NCBI RefSeq assembly: GCF_024464595.1 | Contig: NZ_JANHAW010000004.1 | Span: 124,001 to 188,000 of the forward strand | Direction: 5' to 3' | Length of the DNA: 64,000 nt | DNA from: Halobellus litoreus | Lineage (GTDB): Archaea > Halobacteriota > Halobacteria > Halobacteriales > Haloferacaceae | Shown here: positions 7,022-18,500 of the stretch, piece after piece | Layout: each line of letters starts with the position of its first letter | Numbering within the stretch: the first letter of the stretch is position 1 | Notes under the pieces: generated by a model | The model's database searches: none | What the model was told of the DNA's origin: nothing | What the model saw: the letters and a program-made list of their open reading frames with translations, nothing else | Made by a program: the position numbers and the translations under genes

Positions 7022-8812
7022 TCACCCCGAGTTGGGGGTCTCTTCCTCTAGCCAGTCGAACTCCAGGCCGCTCGAGACATCTCCACGGCCAACCTGTGCC
7101 GTTCGGCCACTCCAGACTCTGGTCGAGCCGTCCATCCATCGCGCGAGTTGGTAGGTTCGCGTCACCGTCGTCCCGGCCCGTGAGACCTCTTCCTCGGGGA
7201 TGTCGAGGTCCTGTTCGTCGAGGATGCGCCCGTGTGGCGCACTGGCCGACTCCGGGTCGGTAGAGAGCAGTCGACCGAGTTTCAGGTGTATCTCGCCGAT
7301 TGCACCCGGAGTGGCTGGCTGGGGCAGGAGGGGGAACCAGTACTCGGGAACGGAGCCCATCAACCGATACACCGCCTCACTCTCGCCCGCCTCGACGGGC
7401 CCTGCTGTGGGTTCGGTAGGCGGTGCTGTCGCACCTGACCTCGCTTCTTCCCGGCTGAGTGCTTGACCGATGGACCCCTCGACCGTCCGTTCGATCGCCC
7501 ACCCGACGTTCGCCATCTCGTCGCGTGCGAACTCCACCTCCTCTACGGCCTCCGTTTCGAGCGTGTCTGCGAGCAGGGGTGGGAGGAACAGTCCCGGACC
7601 GCTCCCATCCGCCGTCTCGGGGAACGTGTACATGTTCCACAGGGAAGTTCCCTCGCCCCGGTCTTCCTCGAGCAGTGAGTCGATCTCGTGACGCTCTCCG
7701 AACGTCGTCGTGACTTCGAGGTTCGTAATCCTGCCGAGTGACCCGACGGTCATCGGGACGGGGGCGACGAACCAGTCGTCACCGGAGACGAGACCGAACT
7801 CCTGGATGATCAGCCGCGAGAGGTCCTCTGCGGCCATGTCGATGGCCGGGAGGTTGACGTTTCCGTCTTCGAACTCCCAGTACCGTGGTGCGGGCATCCC
7901 GGGATAACTCGCGACGGTCGGAACCATCCGATTCTCGCGGGTTTCCGTGGCCGGTTCACCCTCGGGTTCTGTCGGCTCTGCTTCGCCCTCAGCTTCGGTC
8001 TGGAGCGAGCGGTCGTCGTCGACTGAAAACGAGTGCCAGTCGAGGTGTCCCGACTCGTACGAATCTGCTTCGAAGACGGTCTCCGTCGCATCGGCACCTG
8101 TCGACACCGCGAACCGGTACTCCATCCGGTCTGGATCCCACGCCGAACTCTCGTCCGGCGCAGGTTCGTCGTACATGTCCCGGTACCAGGTACAGAATCG
8201 GGTGACGGCCTCCTCGTATCGCTCTCTATCGAGGTTCTGGATCGCAGCAGGAGTCGGGTGCTCTCTCGTATCGTCCTCGAAGGCCTGCAACAACGCCTCC
8301 CCATCCAGCACGCGACCACTGACGACCATCGCGTATCGCTCTTCTTCCTCGTCCAGCTCGGCAGCGTCCCACTCTGCCGCGTCGAGCCGGAACTCCGGGA
8401 AGTCTGCAGGTTCGAGTGGCGACCCGTCCTGCCCGGTTACCTCGGCCTGGCGGAGCAATCGGAGGAAGTGTTCGCCAGCTTCGACGGCCTGTCGGATGTC
8501 TGTCCGGCTCTCGTTCGTCCGTGGTCGAACGGGTTCACGTTCGACGAGGGGTTCGAGCGGTGGACTCTCGCTCCCGTCGCCGCTACCTCCGTAGGGCTGG
8601 GGCTCACCGTCGCCCAGTTGATAGCGGGTCATCGAATCCGATACGAGCGCATAGGAGAGCTCGATCGGGGAGCCTGCATCTTCCCCTTCGAATTCACCGA
8701 ACTGCCACTGCCGGCCCAGTAACCAGAGTGGATCGTGGACACACGCGTTCCGAGCGGGCAGTTCCTCACTTCTCGCTTCCGGCTCTACTCGGATCCAGTT
8801 CGTCAGTGTCAT
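7022..8812 (-). CDS. Fifth gene of the giant operon, unknown 596-residue protein
   Basis: The last gene of the 18-kb operon, starting with an ATG that overlaps the stop of the 2214-residue gene by 4 bp, so translation is probably coupled. Residues 27-50 hold a very conserved-looking block, DPLWLLGRQWQFGEF followed by EGEDAGSP. I recall similar text in unannotated bacterial proteins that co-occur with the larger proteins of this operon. An acidic low-complexity stretch (E/P/T-rich, about 265-300) separates the halves. There is no signal peptide or membrane segment, so it is probably cytoplasmic or exported with a partner. No function is known. It must act with its operon partners, given the coupling. 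Confidence 0.93.
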   Translation of the reverse strand: MTLTNWIRVEPEARSEELPARNACVHDPLWLLGRQWQFGEFEGEDAGSPIELSYALVSDSMTRYQLGDGEPQPYGGSGDGSESPPLEPLVEREPVRPRTNESRTDIRQAVEAGEHFLRLLRQAEVTGQDGSPLEPADFPEFRLDAAEWDAAELDEEEERYAMVVSGRVLDGEALLQAFEDDTREHPTPAAIQNLDRERYEEAVTRFCTWYRDMYDEPAPDESSAWDPDRMEYRFAVSTGADATETVFEADSYESGHLDWHSFSVDDDRSLQTEAEGEAEPTEPEGEPATETRENRMVPTVASYPGMPAPRYWEFEDGNVNLPAIDMAAEDLSRLIIQEFGLVSGDDWFVAPVPMTVGSLGRITNLEVTTTFGERHEIDSLLEEDRGEGTSLWNMYTFPETADGSGPGLFLPPLLADTLETEAVEEVEFARDEMANVGWAIERTVEGSIGQALSREEARSGATAPPTEPTAGPVEAGESEAVYRLMGSVPEYWFPLLPQPATPGAIGEIHLKLGRLLSTDPESASAPHGRILDEQDLDIPEEEVSRAGTTVTRTYQLARWMDGSTRVWSGRTAQVGRGDVSSGLEFDWLEEETPNSG

Positions 8813-11800
8813 CGTGTCTCACCCGTCCAGCCGCTGACCAGGAATCCCTGTAGCGGGTCGGGCAACGTCTCGGTGAAGTCGATGGAGATGGTGTCTGGCC
8901 CGCCCACTATCCCCCCCGAGTTCTCTGCGAAGCACAGTGCGGGAAGGAAGTGTCCGAGTCCGTGGTCGTCCTGCACGTCCGCCTCGCTGAGCGCGTCCGG
9001 GTCGACCGTTCTGAGCTTCGCCAGGTCGAGGCTCTCTTCGACTGAGTCTGCCAGCGCCTCCAGACTCCACCCCTCGTCCGATGGCGGTACGGCGAGTAAC
9101 AGGGATTGCGGAGCCCGACTGCTCGGTCGGTCGAAGTGGAACGAGAGTCCGGTTGTCTCTGATTTCGCCGGGACGGTCTCGACCCACTCGTCGACGAAGA
9201 ATCCGGCCATAGCACTCCCCGTCTCCACCTCGTCGTAGAGGTGAGCGACGAGCGATAGCCGCCCGCCCCGGCGATCCTCGTCCGCGACGGGCCACGCTTC
9301 GGGCAGGCCAACCCACGTATCGGCTGCACGGTGCGGTAACTGTCCGGTCTGCAGGCGGGGATCGTGCGACCGATTCAGGTCGCCCAGCGACTCTCCATAC
9401 GTGAAGGCCCGTTGGAGTGTCCTGGGCTGGTCTCGGACGCGGGCGACACGCTGAAACCACGTCTCCACGTTCGTCACGTCTCCGTCTTGCAAGGTTTCGT
9501 TGTTCGCGGCGGTGAACGTCTCTCGAAGCTCTGGCTTGTTCGGTGGCTCGAACGGCGGGAGGACGACGAACGATTCGCCGAGCAATGCCCCGAGTCGGTC
9601 GCGGTGGTGGTCGGCACCCGGGTCACCCTGTGGTGGCGGGCCGATGGACGTCGCCTGATCGAGTCGGTCTGCGATCTCCTCGACGATGGACGTCGCCTGC
9701 GAGGCGAGTGTCGTCGCAGCGTCGGAACTCGTCCCCGTCGCAGACTGCGGAATCGAACCGTGGATACCGAAATACGACGCCCGGACGAGTGCGGTTCGAA
9801 GCGCCTCGATCCCCTCCGATTCCAGTCTACCGACGTCGACCGTGGTATCGAGTACGGCGTCGAACCCGGACAGCTCCGTCGTCAGACGGTCTATCAGTTC
9901 GTCGAGGGATTCCTGGAGCTCCGCCCGTCCACGGGGCGTAGATACCCGTCCAAAGAGCGGATGAGACGTCGCGTCCGCGCCGGGCGGCACCTGTGGCGTA
10001 TCACTGGCGTAGTCTTCGGAGAGGCTCGATAGCTGCTCCCAGAGGTCGAGGTCGTCAGGGGCTGAACCAAATCCTGGGAGCGTGATAGACGCGTCGAGGA
10101 TTCGCTCCCAACTCGTCTGCACTCGTGGCTCCGGCGCGAGGACCTCGGTGACAGCCTCTCGAACGACCGCTGCGAATGTTTCCTCGTCGGAGGTGGCATC
10201 GAACGCAGAGACCGACGCCAGTCCACTCCGGAGGTCCACGCTCTCGGTGGCAAGCGAGTCAAAGTCCGACGAGAGCGCCGAGACAGTACGCAGGCCCGGT
10301 ATCCAGTCGTCCTGACGATGTTCGGGTCGGTAGCGCCTCACCACACGTCCTGGTGCGGTGATCCGGGAGGACGCTGCAGCGGTCTCGGTACCGACACCAT
10401 CGACGAGCGTCGCCGTTACGGTGAACTCGGTCTCGGTGGTGACACCGGTGAAGTCGAACGACGCTTCGAACCGACCGGTCTCTCCGACGGTCGCTTCTTC
10501 CTCGTGCTGTACCTCACGACGACGGCCTCCGACCGAGATCGATATCCTGCTCCCCGGCTCGGCAGCCGCCCAGCCCCCGATTCGCTGGTTCTCTGCTGGC
10601 CGGACCAGGAGTTCGTCAGCTCCCCTCGACAGGGTGAGTCCGTGCTCGACGACCTCGTGTAACCGGGAGATATCGTACGTGAGTTGCTCTCCCGATAACG
10701 ACCCGAGCTCCCTCTCGATCGTCTCCAGTGTCTCTCTGGAGAGACGACCGCTCGCTGCGTTCACGCCCTCGTGTAACTCGGTCAGTAGCTCGATCGGTGA
10801 ACCGTTCCCCGGGGGCGCTTCGAACAGCGGAGCGATCGACTTCAGTCGCTGCTGGACGTCGGCGAGCTGTTGCTGAGCCGTGTCCGCCCGAGATCCCAGT
10901 ACGGCCGTGAACGTGGTGTCTGCCTCGCGTTCGGGAAGCGCGAGATCCTGGGCATCCGCGGCACGGCCACTGGTTACCAGATCTCGGGCGACGCTCGCGA
11001 CTTCCAGTACCTCCCCGACGCTGACGTCCTCGACTGGGTCGACCCCCAGTGGTTCGGGGCCTGCACTCCACTCGTCGAGAGGGCCGAACGTGATGGATAT
11101 CTCACCGTCGGGCGCGACGTCGTCGGGGCCCTCTCGCAGCACGTGGTACACCACTCGTTGTTCGAGTTCCGAGCGTCGAGCGTCCGCGGGTTCTTCTGTG
11201 AGATAGAGCAGATCTAGAGGCGAGAGTCCGAGCTCCGACAACCGCACCACGGTCGACGCCCGTGCTGGTTCCGATTCAGTTCCAGAATCGTCGGGAGCAG
11301 CGCCGTTGCTGGTCGTAACCTCGTACTCGACCAGACAACAGACACGTGTCGGTGAGCCGAAGAGGTCACCGACGAACGCATTCAGGTTCGGTTCCACTGT
11401 GGCTCTGATCTCGGCCTCCGGCGTCGATTCCCACACCGGGTCGTGGTTCGTGGCTCCATCGAAGAGTATCAACATCCGGTGAGTGACACCGATGCCGGTC
11501 CGCGGCGTCTCGACGACGTCCAGATCCGGTGGGGCCTCCCCTCTCGAGAGTGCATCCAGCGACCCACCAGCCCGCGAGGGGTTGCCGTTGACCAGCTGAT
11601 GGAGTCCCTCTGCAGTCATGACGTCCCGGACGGCGTCGATCCGTTCTTCCAGTCCCTCGAACGCCTCGGAGATGGCGTCGAAATCTGGCGTTCCTTCGAC
11701 AGGGAGGGCCACGGTCTCGGATCCGGGGTTCGTCCCCCACGGAATGGCGTCCTCTCTCCACGACCGATTCAACGCGACGCCGTCTACGACGTCTCGAGTG

Positions 11801-14800
11801 GCTACGACGTCTTCTGACGCCGTCTGTTCGGTGTCGTCGTCGAGTGGCCCCTTTCCAGCAACTAACGGGGCCACGACTCGGAACGTGGGGATGTACTGGT
11901 CCAGGTCGTGCTCGTGTTCGTGCAATCGCCGTTCGAACTGGTAGCCGAGCAACGCTCCGAGTGGCTGTCCCTGCCGAACGCCGTCGACGAGTTCCAGTGC
12001 GGTTCGGACCCGGTCGGCAGAGAGATCGACAGAGAGCAGCTCGCCTCGTTCAGTCCCTCTGTGGGTCTGGTACCCACTCCTAAGGACGGCAGCGGTCGTC
12101 GCCTGTGGGAGGGATGGTGCGTGGAGGTAGCCAGCAGACGCGGGGTCACCGGATGGCTCCAGGTTCTCGACGACGCCGTACGCCCCGACGTGGATCCCAG
12201 CCTCACTCGCCGTCTGGTGCTCCCGGATCGACGAGACCCGTCTCGTCGCGACAGACGTCGCCCACGCGTCGAGGCGATGGCTGGCGAGGTCCAGTGTCTC
12301 CGTGAGGAGTTGCTCGAGCGATGCGGTATCGACCTCCTGCAGAGCCGTGATCGCTTCCCGGGTGTCGGCGAACGCATCGTCGATCTCGGGGTAGTCTCTG
12401 ACCGTGTTCGCGAAGGACGTCGACTCTGGAATATCGAGGTGGTCGGCGAGTTCGTACGGAATGGGCTGGTCGAGTTTGTCCCAAGCACGGGTTCCCGAGT
12501 CGGGGACGATCCACTCTGCCTCTGGAATGACGTCCCACACGTCACGACCACGCGGTTCCAGTCGCGACTGGTCTTCGTCCGTATAGTGGAAGTTCCCGAG
12601 GCGGGCACGCGCCATCAGATACTCCTGCAGGAGTGCGTAGTATACCAACAAATCGAGCAGGGCGTCCATCCCCGGGTTCGTATCCCCGTCGTCCGTTGAG
12701 TCCCAGGTACGGAGGACACCGACGGGATCCTCTAGCACTGACTGCATGACGTCGTACGATCCGTCCCCGACCAGCGACTCGATCGGACCGGCGGCTCGGT
12801 TTCTGAACACTAGCTTGGCGATACGGGGTGTGGGTAGCGACCCCGTCCCTCCCGGGTGGCCCGTCGGGAGGTCGCTGGCAACGCCTTCGAGCCAGTCTCG
12901 AAGCTCGGACTCTCGAGACTCTTCCTGATAGGCTCGCAAGAGAGCGACGGTGGACTCGTCGAGGTTCTCAAGCAGGTCGGGGTCGATCCCCTCGAGAGTG
13001 AAGTATTCGTCGCCGGTCAGGAGCGAGAGGATCCCGTACTCCCCGAAGAGTTCCCGCACACGGTGACGACTGGCTGTCGCCGCCATACTGCTTATGTCGA
13101 CGAACGTCTCGATGGGGTCGGTCCCCCCGTCTACGGTTGGGACCGATCGCACGCCAGGTTCGAACGCCTCGCGGAGCCGCTGAATCTGTGTTACGAGCGT
13201 CTCGTCGATGCTGGGGACGACGAGTCCGTCTCTCTGTCCAAGTCTGCCAGTCGTCTCCGACTCGGTCAGTTCTGGGATCGCCTCGTACTCCGAGAGATTC
13301 GTCACCGGCAACACCCCGTAGGGTTGCTCTCCGACTCGGAGTGCAGGAACCGGGCCTCGGGCTCTGACGTACCGGACGAAGTGGCGACGGTACGCTTCGA
13401 GATGGCGCAGAAACGTCTCTGCCGCGTCGTCTGACCACCGTGATAAGTGGTCCCTGGAGAGCAACATATGGGGGACGAAGTATCCCCACGTCGCGGACCA
13501 CAACCCGGCGTTCACGTGTCGTGCATTCGTCTGCTCGGTCTGGCCGCTACCGGCGACCCGTGCGAACACGTGGTCCTCTCCGGGTTGTCCCGTCCCGAGC
13601 TGTGCCGGGTCTATCCCGAGCATTCGTGCAGCGATCTCACCGTCGCTCCCGTCACCGGTACTGACGAGCGGTCTCTCACACTCGACGCCGAGGCTGCTCG
13701 CCGGGTCTACCGTCGAGTTAAACGTCGATGCCTCCTCCACCGTGTTGTTCGTCGGCGTCCCCTGAGAGAGGACTTCCAGGCCGTCCGTGTAATGGTGTGC
13801 ATCGAGAAGATCACGGAGGCGAGTGGCCGATGAATCGTCGTCCAGACTGGTCTTGACCCCGACGACGACGAGCCGATCGATCCCGGCATCGAGGTGCTCG
13901 GCAGTGAGGGGAATCTCCAGGCCCATCCCGACCGCTTTCGCCGTCTCGAAATCGAACATCCAGTCCATCTCTCCGCCGGTCAGAGCCTCTACCCCGTCGG
14001 CAGACCGCTCGCTCCGCTCGCCGTCGGTGTGTGCCGTTGCCCCAATGGTGTCCGGGTCGGGACCAACGCCGAGCGGCTCTCGGATCGGCCTGCTGCGAGC
14101 GGTCAGTACCTCCCCATCCGAGTACGCGAACGCCACCCACCGATCCGGCAGTAACCGGGCACGAGGGGGCCGCGTCCAGGCGTCCGGGCGACGTTTGGCA
14201 TCACGGGCCAGACGCTCGAAGTCTGGCTCGGGGACGTGGCCGGTGTCTTCCCGAGCGAGGATGGCATCTTTCTGTTCGGGGGCGACGACACGCTTGATCC
14301 AGGCGGCCCGCTCGTCACCAAATCGCTCCACCAACTGTCCCCAGACCCGTTCTTTGATTGCCTCGAATCGAACGTCGGCCTCGTCCGGGAGTGATTCCAG
14401 GTCGACGTACTGGTCGATACTCTCCGGAACGTGTGTCGGACGCAGTTCGGACGTGGCCCTGTCCTCGTTCGCCCACCACCACACCTGCCGCCAGAAATGC
14501 AGACCCCACTCTCGCTCGTCCGCCGTCAGCTCACGGTCGTGCGTGTCGATGTGGATGTCGTCGGGGTACGTCCGGACCAGGAGCTTGCCGTCGGTGTCCT
14601 CGTCCTCGTCGGCTGTTCGGAACCGGGTCTCGAGTCGAACTGGCATCAGCAGAACCGGCTGGTGGTCGGTCAGTCCTGGCAGCTCGGACGCTGGATCGTC
14701 CGGATACTGTCCTGCCCGTCTGGCGTTGAGTGCGTTCAGCCGATCGCGGTGATGGTCTGCGATGGACTCCAGTGCGTCGATGGCCCCGCCCAGCCGCTTC

Positions 14801-15453
14801 AGAGATCGGTCGACCTGCTCATCGTCTCCGCCACCGTAGCTCTCCTCGAGCCCCTCTAGAGCCGACCGGAGACGGTCTGGGTCGAGTGCGGAGCGCACGT
14901 TCTTGTACCGAACCTCGATGCGCCGCTGAATCTGCTCGAAGTCCTCTAGATCCTGGTCTGCCAACCGACGTTCGAGACGTTCCAGGTGCTCGTCGAACCG
15001 ATCTGTATCACGATCTCCTACTGCCGTGGTCAGCCCATCGAGGACTTCCAGAATCTCCTCTGCGTCGAGTTCGCGAGCCGCGGTACGGAGGATCCGAACG
15101 AGTCGAGTTACTCGGGCGACCGCCGTCTCGACCTCTCCTCGCGGCTGTTCTGCCCATACCTCGAACGACTCGGAGAGCTCCTCGAAGAGTTCCTCGAAAC
15201 TCTCGACTTCGAGGTCGTCGAACGGGTCCGGGATGGACCAGTCTGCTGTATACTCCCAGGTCTCGACGAGTGACTGGAACTCGTCGGTCAGTGCGTGAAA
15301 TTCCTCTTCGTTCCCGACACCGCGACTCGAGTCGTCGATCTCTGCGTTCAGTTCGGACAGGAGTGCTGTTGCCTGTCTCGTATCTGTCTCTGCTGTCTCG
15401 AGAGCGGTTCGGGCCTGTGCAACCTCCGTCTGTAGTGAGTCGTCTCCGTTCAT
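8809..15453 (-). CDS. Fourth gene of the giant operon, unknown 2214-residue protein
   Basis: A very large acidic protein. Residues 1-260 form helical coiled coil (TALETAETDTRQATALLSEL and following). Near residue 280-310 comes a block with LLVRTYPDDIHIDTHDRELT, near 660 ATWGYFVPHML, and near 705 ALRVGEQPYGVLPVT. These blocks look strongly conserved and match, from memory, unannotated giant proteins of actinobacteria and other bacteria. Around 1620-1710 a beta-rich stretch (ISISVGGRRREVQ ... FEASFDFTGVTTETEFTVTA) looks like an immunoglobulin-type domain. No signal peptide, ATPase or nuclease motif was seen. It starts 72 bp after the preceding gene and overlaps the next by 4 bp. Scaffold or structural roles are plausible guesses only. 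Confidence 0.94.
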   Translation of the reverse strand: MNGDDSLQTEVAQARTALETAETDTRQATALLSELNAEIDDSSRGVGNEEEFHALTDEFQSLVETWEYTADWSIPDPFDDLEVESFEELFEELSESFEVWAEQPRGEVETAVARVTRLVRILRTAARELDAEEILEVLDGLTTAVGDRDTDRFDEHLERLERRLADQDLEDFEQIQRRIEVRYKNVRSALDPDRLRSALEGLEESYGGGDDEQVDRSLKRLGGAIDALESIADHHRDRLNALNARRAGQYPDDPASELPGLTDHQPVLLMPVRLETRFRTADEDEDTDGKLLVRTYPDDIHIDTHDRELTADEREWGLHFWRQVWWWANEDRATSELRPTHVPESIDQYVDLESLPDEADVRFEAIKERVWGQLVERFGDERAAWIKRVVAPEQKDAILAREDTGHVPEPDFERLARDAKRRPDAWTRPPRARLLPDRWVAFAYSDGEVLTARSRPIREPLGVGPDPDTIGATAHTDGERSERSADGVEALTGGEMDWMFDFETAKAVGMGLEIPLTAEHLDAGIDRLVVVGVKTSLDDDSSATRLRDLLDAHHYTDGLEVLSQGTPTNNTVEEASTFNSTVDPASSLGVECERPLVSTGDGSDGEIAARMLGIDPAQLGTGQPGEDHVFARVAGSGQTEQTNARHVNAGLWSATWGYFVPHMLLSRDHLSRWSDDAAETFLRHLEAYRRHFVRYVRARGPVPALRVGEQPYGVLPVTNLSEYEAIPELTESETTGRLGQRDGLVVPSIDETLVTQIQRLREAFEPGVRSVPTVDGGTDPIETFVDISSMAATASRHRVRELFGEYGILSLLTGDEYFTLEGIDPDLLENLDESTVALLRAYQEESRESELRDWLEGVASDLPTGHPGGTGSLPTPRIAKLVFRNRAAGPIESLVGDGSYDVMQSVLEDPVGVLRTWDSTDDGDTNPGMDALLDLLVYYALLQEYLMARARLGNFHYTDEDQSRLEPRGRDVWDVIPEAEWIVPDSGTRAWDKLDQPIPYELADHLDIPESTSFANTVRDYPEIDDAFADTREAITALQEVDTASLEQLLTETLDLASHRLDAWATSVATRRVSSIREHQTASEAGIHVGAYGVVENLEPSGDPASAGYLHAPSLPQATTAAVLRSGYQTHRGTERGELLSVDLSADRVRTALELVDGVRQGQPLGALLGYQFERRLHEHEHDLDQYIPTFRVVAPLVAGKGPLDDDTEQTASEDVVATRDVVDGVALNRSWREDAIPWGTNPGSETVALPVEGTPDFDAISEAFEGLEERIDAVRDVMTAEGLHQLVNGNPSRAGGSLDALSRGEAPPDLDVVETPRTGIGVTHRMLILFDGATNHDPVWESTPEAEIRATVEPNLNAFVGDLFGSPTRVCCLVEYEVTTSNGAAPDDSGTESEPARASTVVRLSELGLSPLDLLYLTEEPADARRSELEQRVVYHVLREGPDDVAPDGEISITFGPLDEWSAGPEPLGVDPVEDVSVGEVLEVASVARDLVTSGRAADAQDLALPEREADTTFTAVLGSRADTAQQQLADVQQRLKSIAPLFEAPPGNGSPIELLTELHEGVNAASGRLSRETLETIERELGSLSGEQLTYDISRLHEVVEHGLTLSRGADELLVRPAENQRIGGWAAAEPGSRISISVGGRRREVQHEEEATVGETGRFEASFDFTGVTTETEFTVTATLVDGVGTETAAASSRITAPGRVVRRYRPEHRQDDWIPGLRTVSALSSDFDSLATESVDLRSGLASVSAFDATSDEETFAAVVREAVTEVLAPEPRVQTSWERILDASITLPGFGSAPDDLDLWEQLSSLSEDYASDTPQVPPGADATSHPLFGRVSTPRGRAELQESLDELIDRLTTELSGFDAVLDTTVDVGRLESEGIEALRTALVRASYFGIHGSIPQSATGTSSDAATTLASQATSIVEEIADRLDQATSIGPPPQGDPGADHHRDRLGALLGESFVVLPPFEPPNKPELRETFTAANNETLQDGDVTNVETWFQRVARVRDQPRTLQRAFTYGESLGDLNRSHDPRLQTGQLPHRAADTWVGLPEAWPVADEDRRGGRLSLVAHLYDEVETGSAMAGFFVDEWVETVPAKSETTGLSFHFDRPSSRAPQSLLLAVPPSDEGWSLEALADSVEESLDLAKLRTVDPDALSEADVQDDHGLGHFLPALCFAENSGGIVGGPDTISIDFTETLPDPLQGFLVSGWTGETR

Positions 15454-15525
15454 GCGATCTCTCCGCCGCTGGTGATTGGTCGTCGGTCCGACGCTGGCGT
15501 ACCGGCCAGACCGGTGCTGAACATC

Positions 15526-18500
15526 TCACTGACCACCCGCCGGATTCGTCGGGAGCATATCGTCTGCGTGGACTGCCTTGCGGAAGGGACGCTGCCAGGT
15601 GACCGAGGCCATATGCGCCGAATTCTTCCCCCACACGACGTCGCCTATCTTCTTCCCGACGAGGTCACTGGAACCGGCTCCCTGTCCCCCTGCCAGGCTC
15701 GCGAGCTCGACGTACGATGCCGCCCCCTCTGGACTCAGGTGCCCCCAATCGAGATCGTCCCAGGTCTTGAGTGAGGAGCACTCGCCACTCGGGCTCTCTC
15801 CTGGTTCGTCGAGGCCAAAGCGGGGGTCTCCGGGTGGCTCTTCGAGTACGAAGAACCAGCCGAGGTCGTCCGCTTCGGTAGTGGTGCCGAACGCCTCGTC
15901 CGGCGTCAGATCGAACCCGAGGAAGGTGATGTCTGGCTCGAGGGTCCCGCGGAAGACGGGGTACTTCGTCGACCCTGTTTGGTCACTGGGGTCGGTCGCG
16001 CTGGGGTCCGGGAGGTCGGGGATCCGGGGGATCGGTTCCCCCTCGGCATACGGGCCCTCCCCCTCTGGGATCGCTTCGGCGGCGTAGATCGTGGTATTCG
16101 GGAAGCGCTCGAGGAGCTCACCCCGGATCAGCAGGACGATACTCGGTTCGACTGCCGTCCCGTCCTCGGACGGTTGGTCGCCCAGCGCGACGTCGTCTCT
16201 CCACGTGTGGACGGGGTTGATATCGTCGAGTTCGTCGGCAGTCGGCTCCGGAACGGTCCCCCGACGGTCCCAGAAACGCCGAAAGTAGGTCCACCGAAGG
16301 TCGGTCGGATACTCGTGCCAGCGGAGTTCACGACCCATCTCGTGGCTGAGCCCGACCATGTAGGCCTCCACGAACGCAGGATTGGTTTCGAGGACGCCCA
16401 CCGAATCCATCGGGATCTCACCAACGCTGGGCAAGAGATACTCCTCGGAGAGGTCCCGCAAGGGCTCGTACATCGGTTGTGTGAACTCTGGGGACTCGAT
16501 GATCTGCTCGAGTGCATCCGCTCGTGAGGTGAGGTCCACACCCCCGAGACGTCCCGATATCCGTCTCGGGATGGTCGAACGGGGATCGATAGCTGCCGTG
16601 ATCCCGCCGCTCACGGCGCCGATATCGAGCGGCGGGTCCGGTTCGGTGGGCGGTGGGCCGCAGACACCCGGACCGAGCTGTTCGGCCACGTGGTCGACCG
16701 GGTACTCTGCGAGCCTGCCCTCGAGCCTCTCGAGAATGGCTGCAAACTCGTCACACTCCTCACCGAGGTCGTCGAGCGCGGGGCCGATCGCATCGAGCCA
16801 CTTCTCCCGCGAGGCAGTACTTCGGATCCTGCTGATGAGGTACCGAACCCGCTCCAGGACCTGCCGTAGTTCTCGGAGGGTGGTGCGCACGCTGTCGACG
16901 TCACCATCCCTGATGTCCTCGTTCAGTTCCGCAAGCACTCGATCGGCATCGAGCACGTCGGTGACCGTCTCTCCCTCGCCACACACGTCACGACAGAGCT
17001 CGTCGATGCGATCGACGTGTCGAGTTACGTCTTCGTACGACTCCGCTTCCCGGCACTGTTCGAGCGCATCTCTCACAGCCAAGAGTGAATCGCGGGCACC
17101 GAGGCAGTGGTGTGCGAGCAGTGCTGCCCCGAACCTGACGATCAGGAGGTGGAAGCGTGATTCGAGCTGGTCGCAGTCTTCTCGAAGCGTTTCACGGAGC
17201 ACCTCGGTGTCGTCTTCTTCACCAGCCGCCGTCACTAGCTCCTCCGTGAGCTCGAGTGCGACCGCTACGTGATCCTGTAGCTCGACGATCACCCGTACGA
17301 TCTCGGGGAGCGACTCGTCACCGATGGCGGTTCTGAGGTCGCCCAGCAGCGAATCCTCCCACCCCTCTCGTTCGTTCCCACAGATCGCCTCACACTCCGA
17401 TCGGAGATCGTCGACGAGCTGCTGGAGCCTGCCGCCACCTCTGGATGGCCGAGCGCCGCTCGACGGAAGCGCACGAACGACCTCCTGACACCGTTCGACT
17501 AACTCCTGGAGCAACTGACCATCGTCCCAGTACTCGTCGCGGGTGAGACTCCACTCCCGGCGCCGTTCCTCGACCGACGCCACGCGGGCTCGCGCGTTCG
17601 CACAGAGCATGCTGGCGAGGGAGTCGTCGTCGACCGTGAGGTCGAGCGTCGCCATCCCCGAGGGAGGCGACTCAGTTCCGAGCGTCAGTGAGCCGTCGTT
17701 GAGCCCTCGTATGGCATCGGGAACGCTAAGCGTCGCATCTGCGGTCTCGAATCGGCGGGCGATCGATCCGCCAGTCCGGGTCAGGCGCCGGAACGACGGT
17801 GAAAGAACCGCCCGAGGGAGTCGACTCTCGTCGATTCGGTGGCGGGCTGTCGCCGCCGTCGACTGGTCGTCCTCCCAGTTGACTCGTGCATGCAAGCTTG
17901 CGGTGAGTTGCAGCAAGGAGGGTGCGTCGAGGTCGGCGAGGTCGTCGTGGATCCCTCGGCTGGGTTCACGCCCAAACTGGCCGAACCGGAGGATCTGATT
18001 TGCCTGCCGAAGCGACCCGACCTGCTCCCAGGCCGAGGCCAGGAGATGCTCCTGCTGGTCTCGGACCACCCGTGTCCCGAACCCGGCGGGAAGACGGAAT
18101 CTGGGATCGAGGTTTAGCTCTCGGAGCCACACTGGCTGCCCACCCGAATCGGGGACGAGCGGCTCTGCGACAGGCCACTGTCCGTACAATGGGGGACCGA
18201 GCGTCGGTGTGTCTCCTTCCGGGCCCTGGAGTTCGATCGGATCCGAAAGTGCGCTCGCCCGATTTAGGATGTCGCGGAGAGTGCGCTGCTTGTCTGGATC
18301 GTAGCTTCGGGGTGGCGCTGGCTGTCCATCTGGGCTGGCACTTCCTGAGGAGGGTTCGACGGACCGTAGCGCACCTTCCAGATCGACGGTCTCTTCTCCT
18401 GCCGATTCCAGTGCGGTCGGCCCGGGATCGCTCGCATCAACCGCCCGGATTCCAAGCCCCGAGTGTTGTTCCGGAGTGAGGCGACGAACGAGCGACTCGA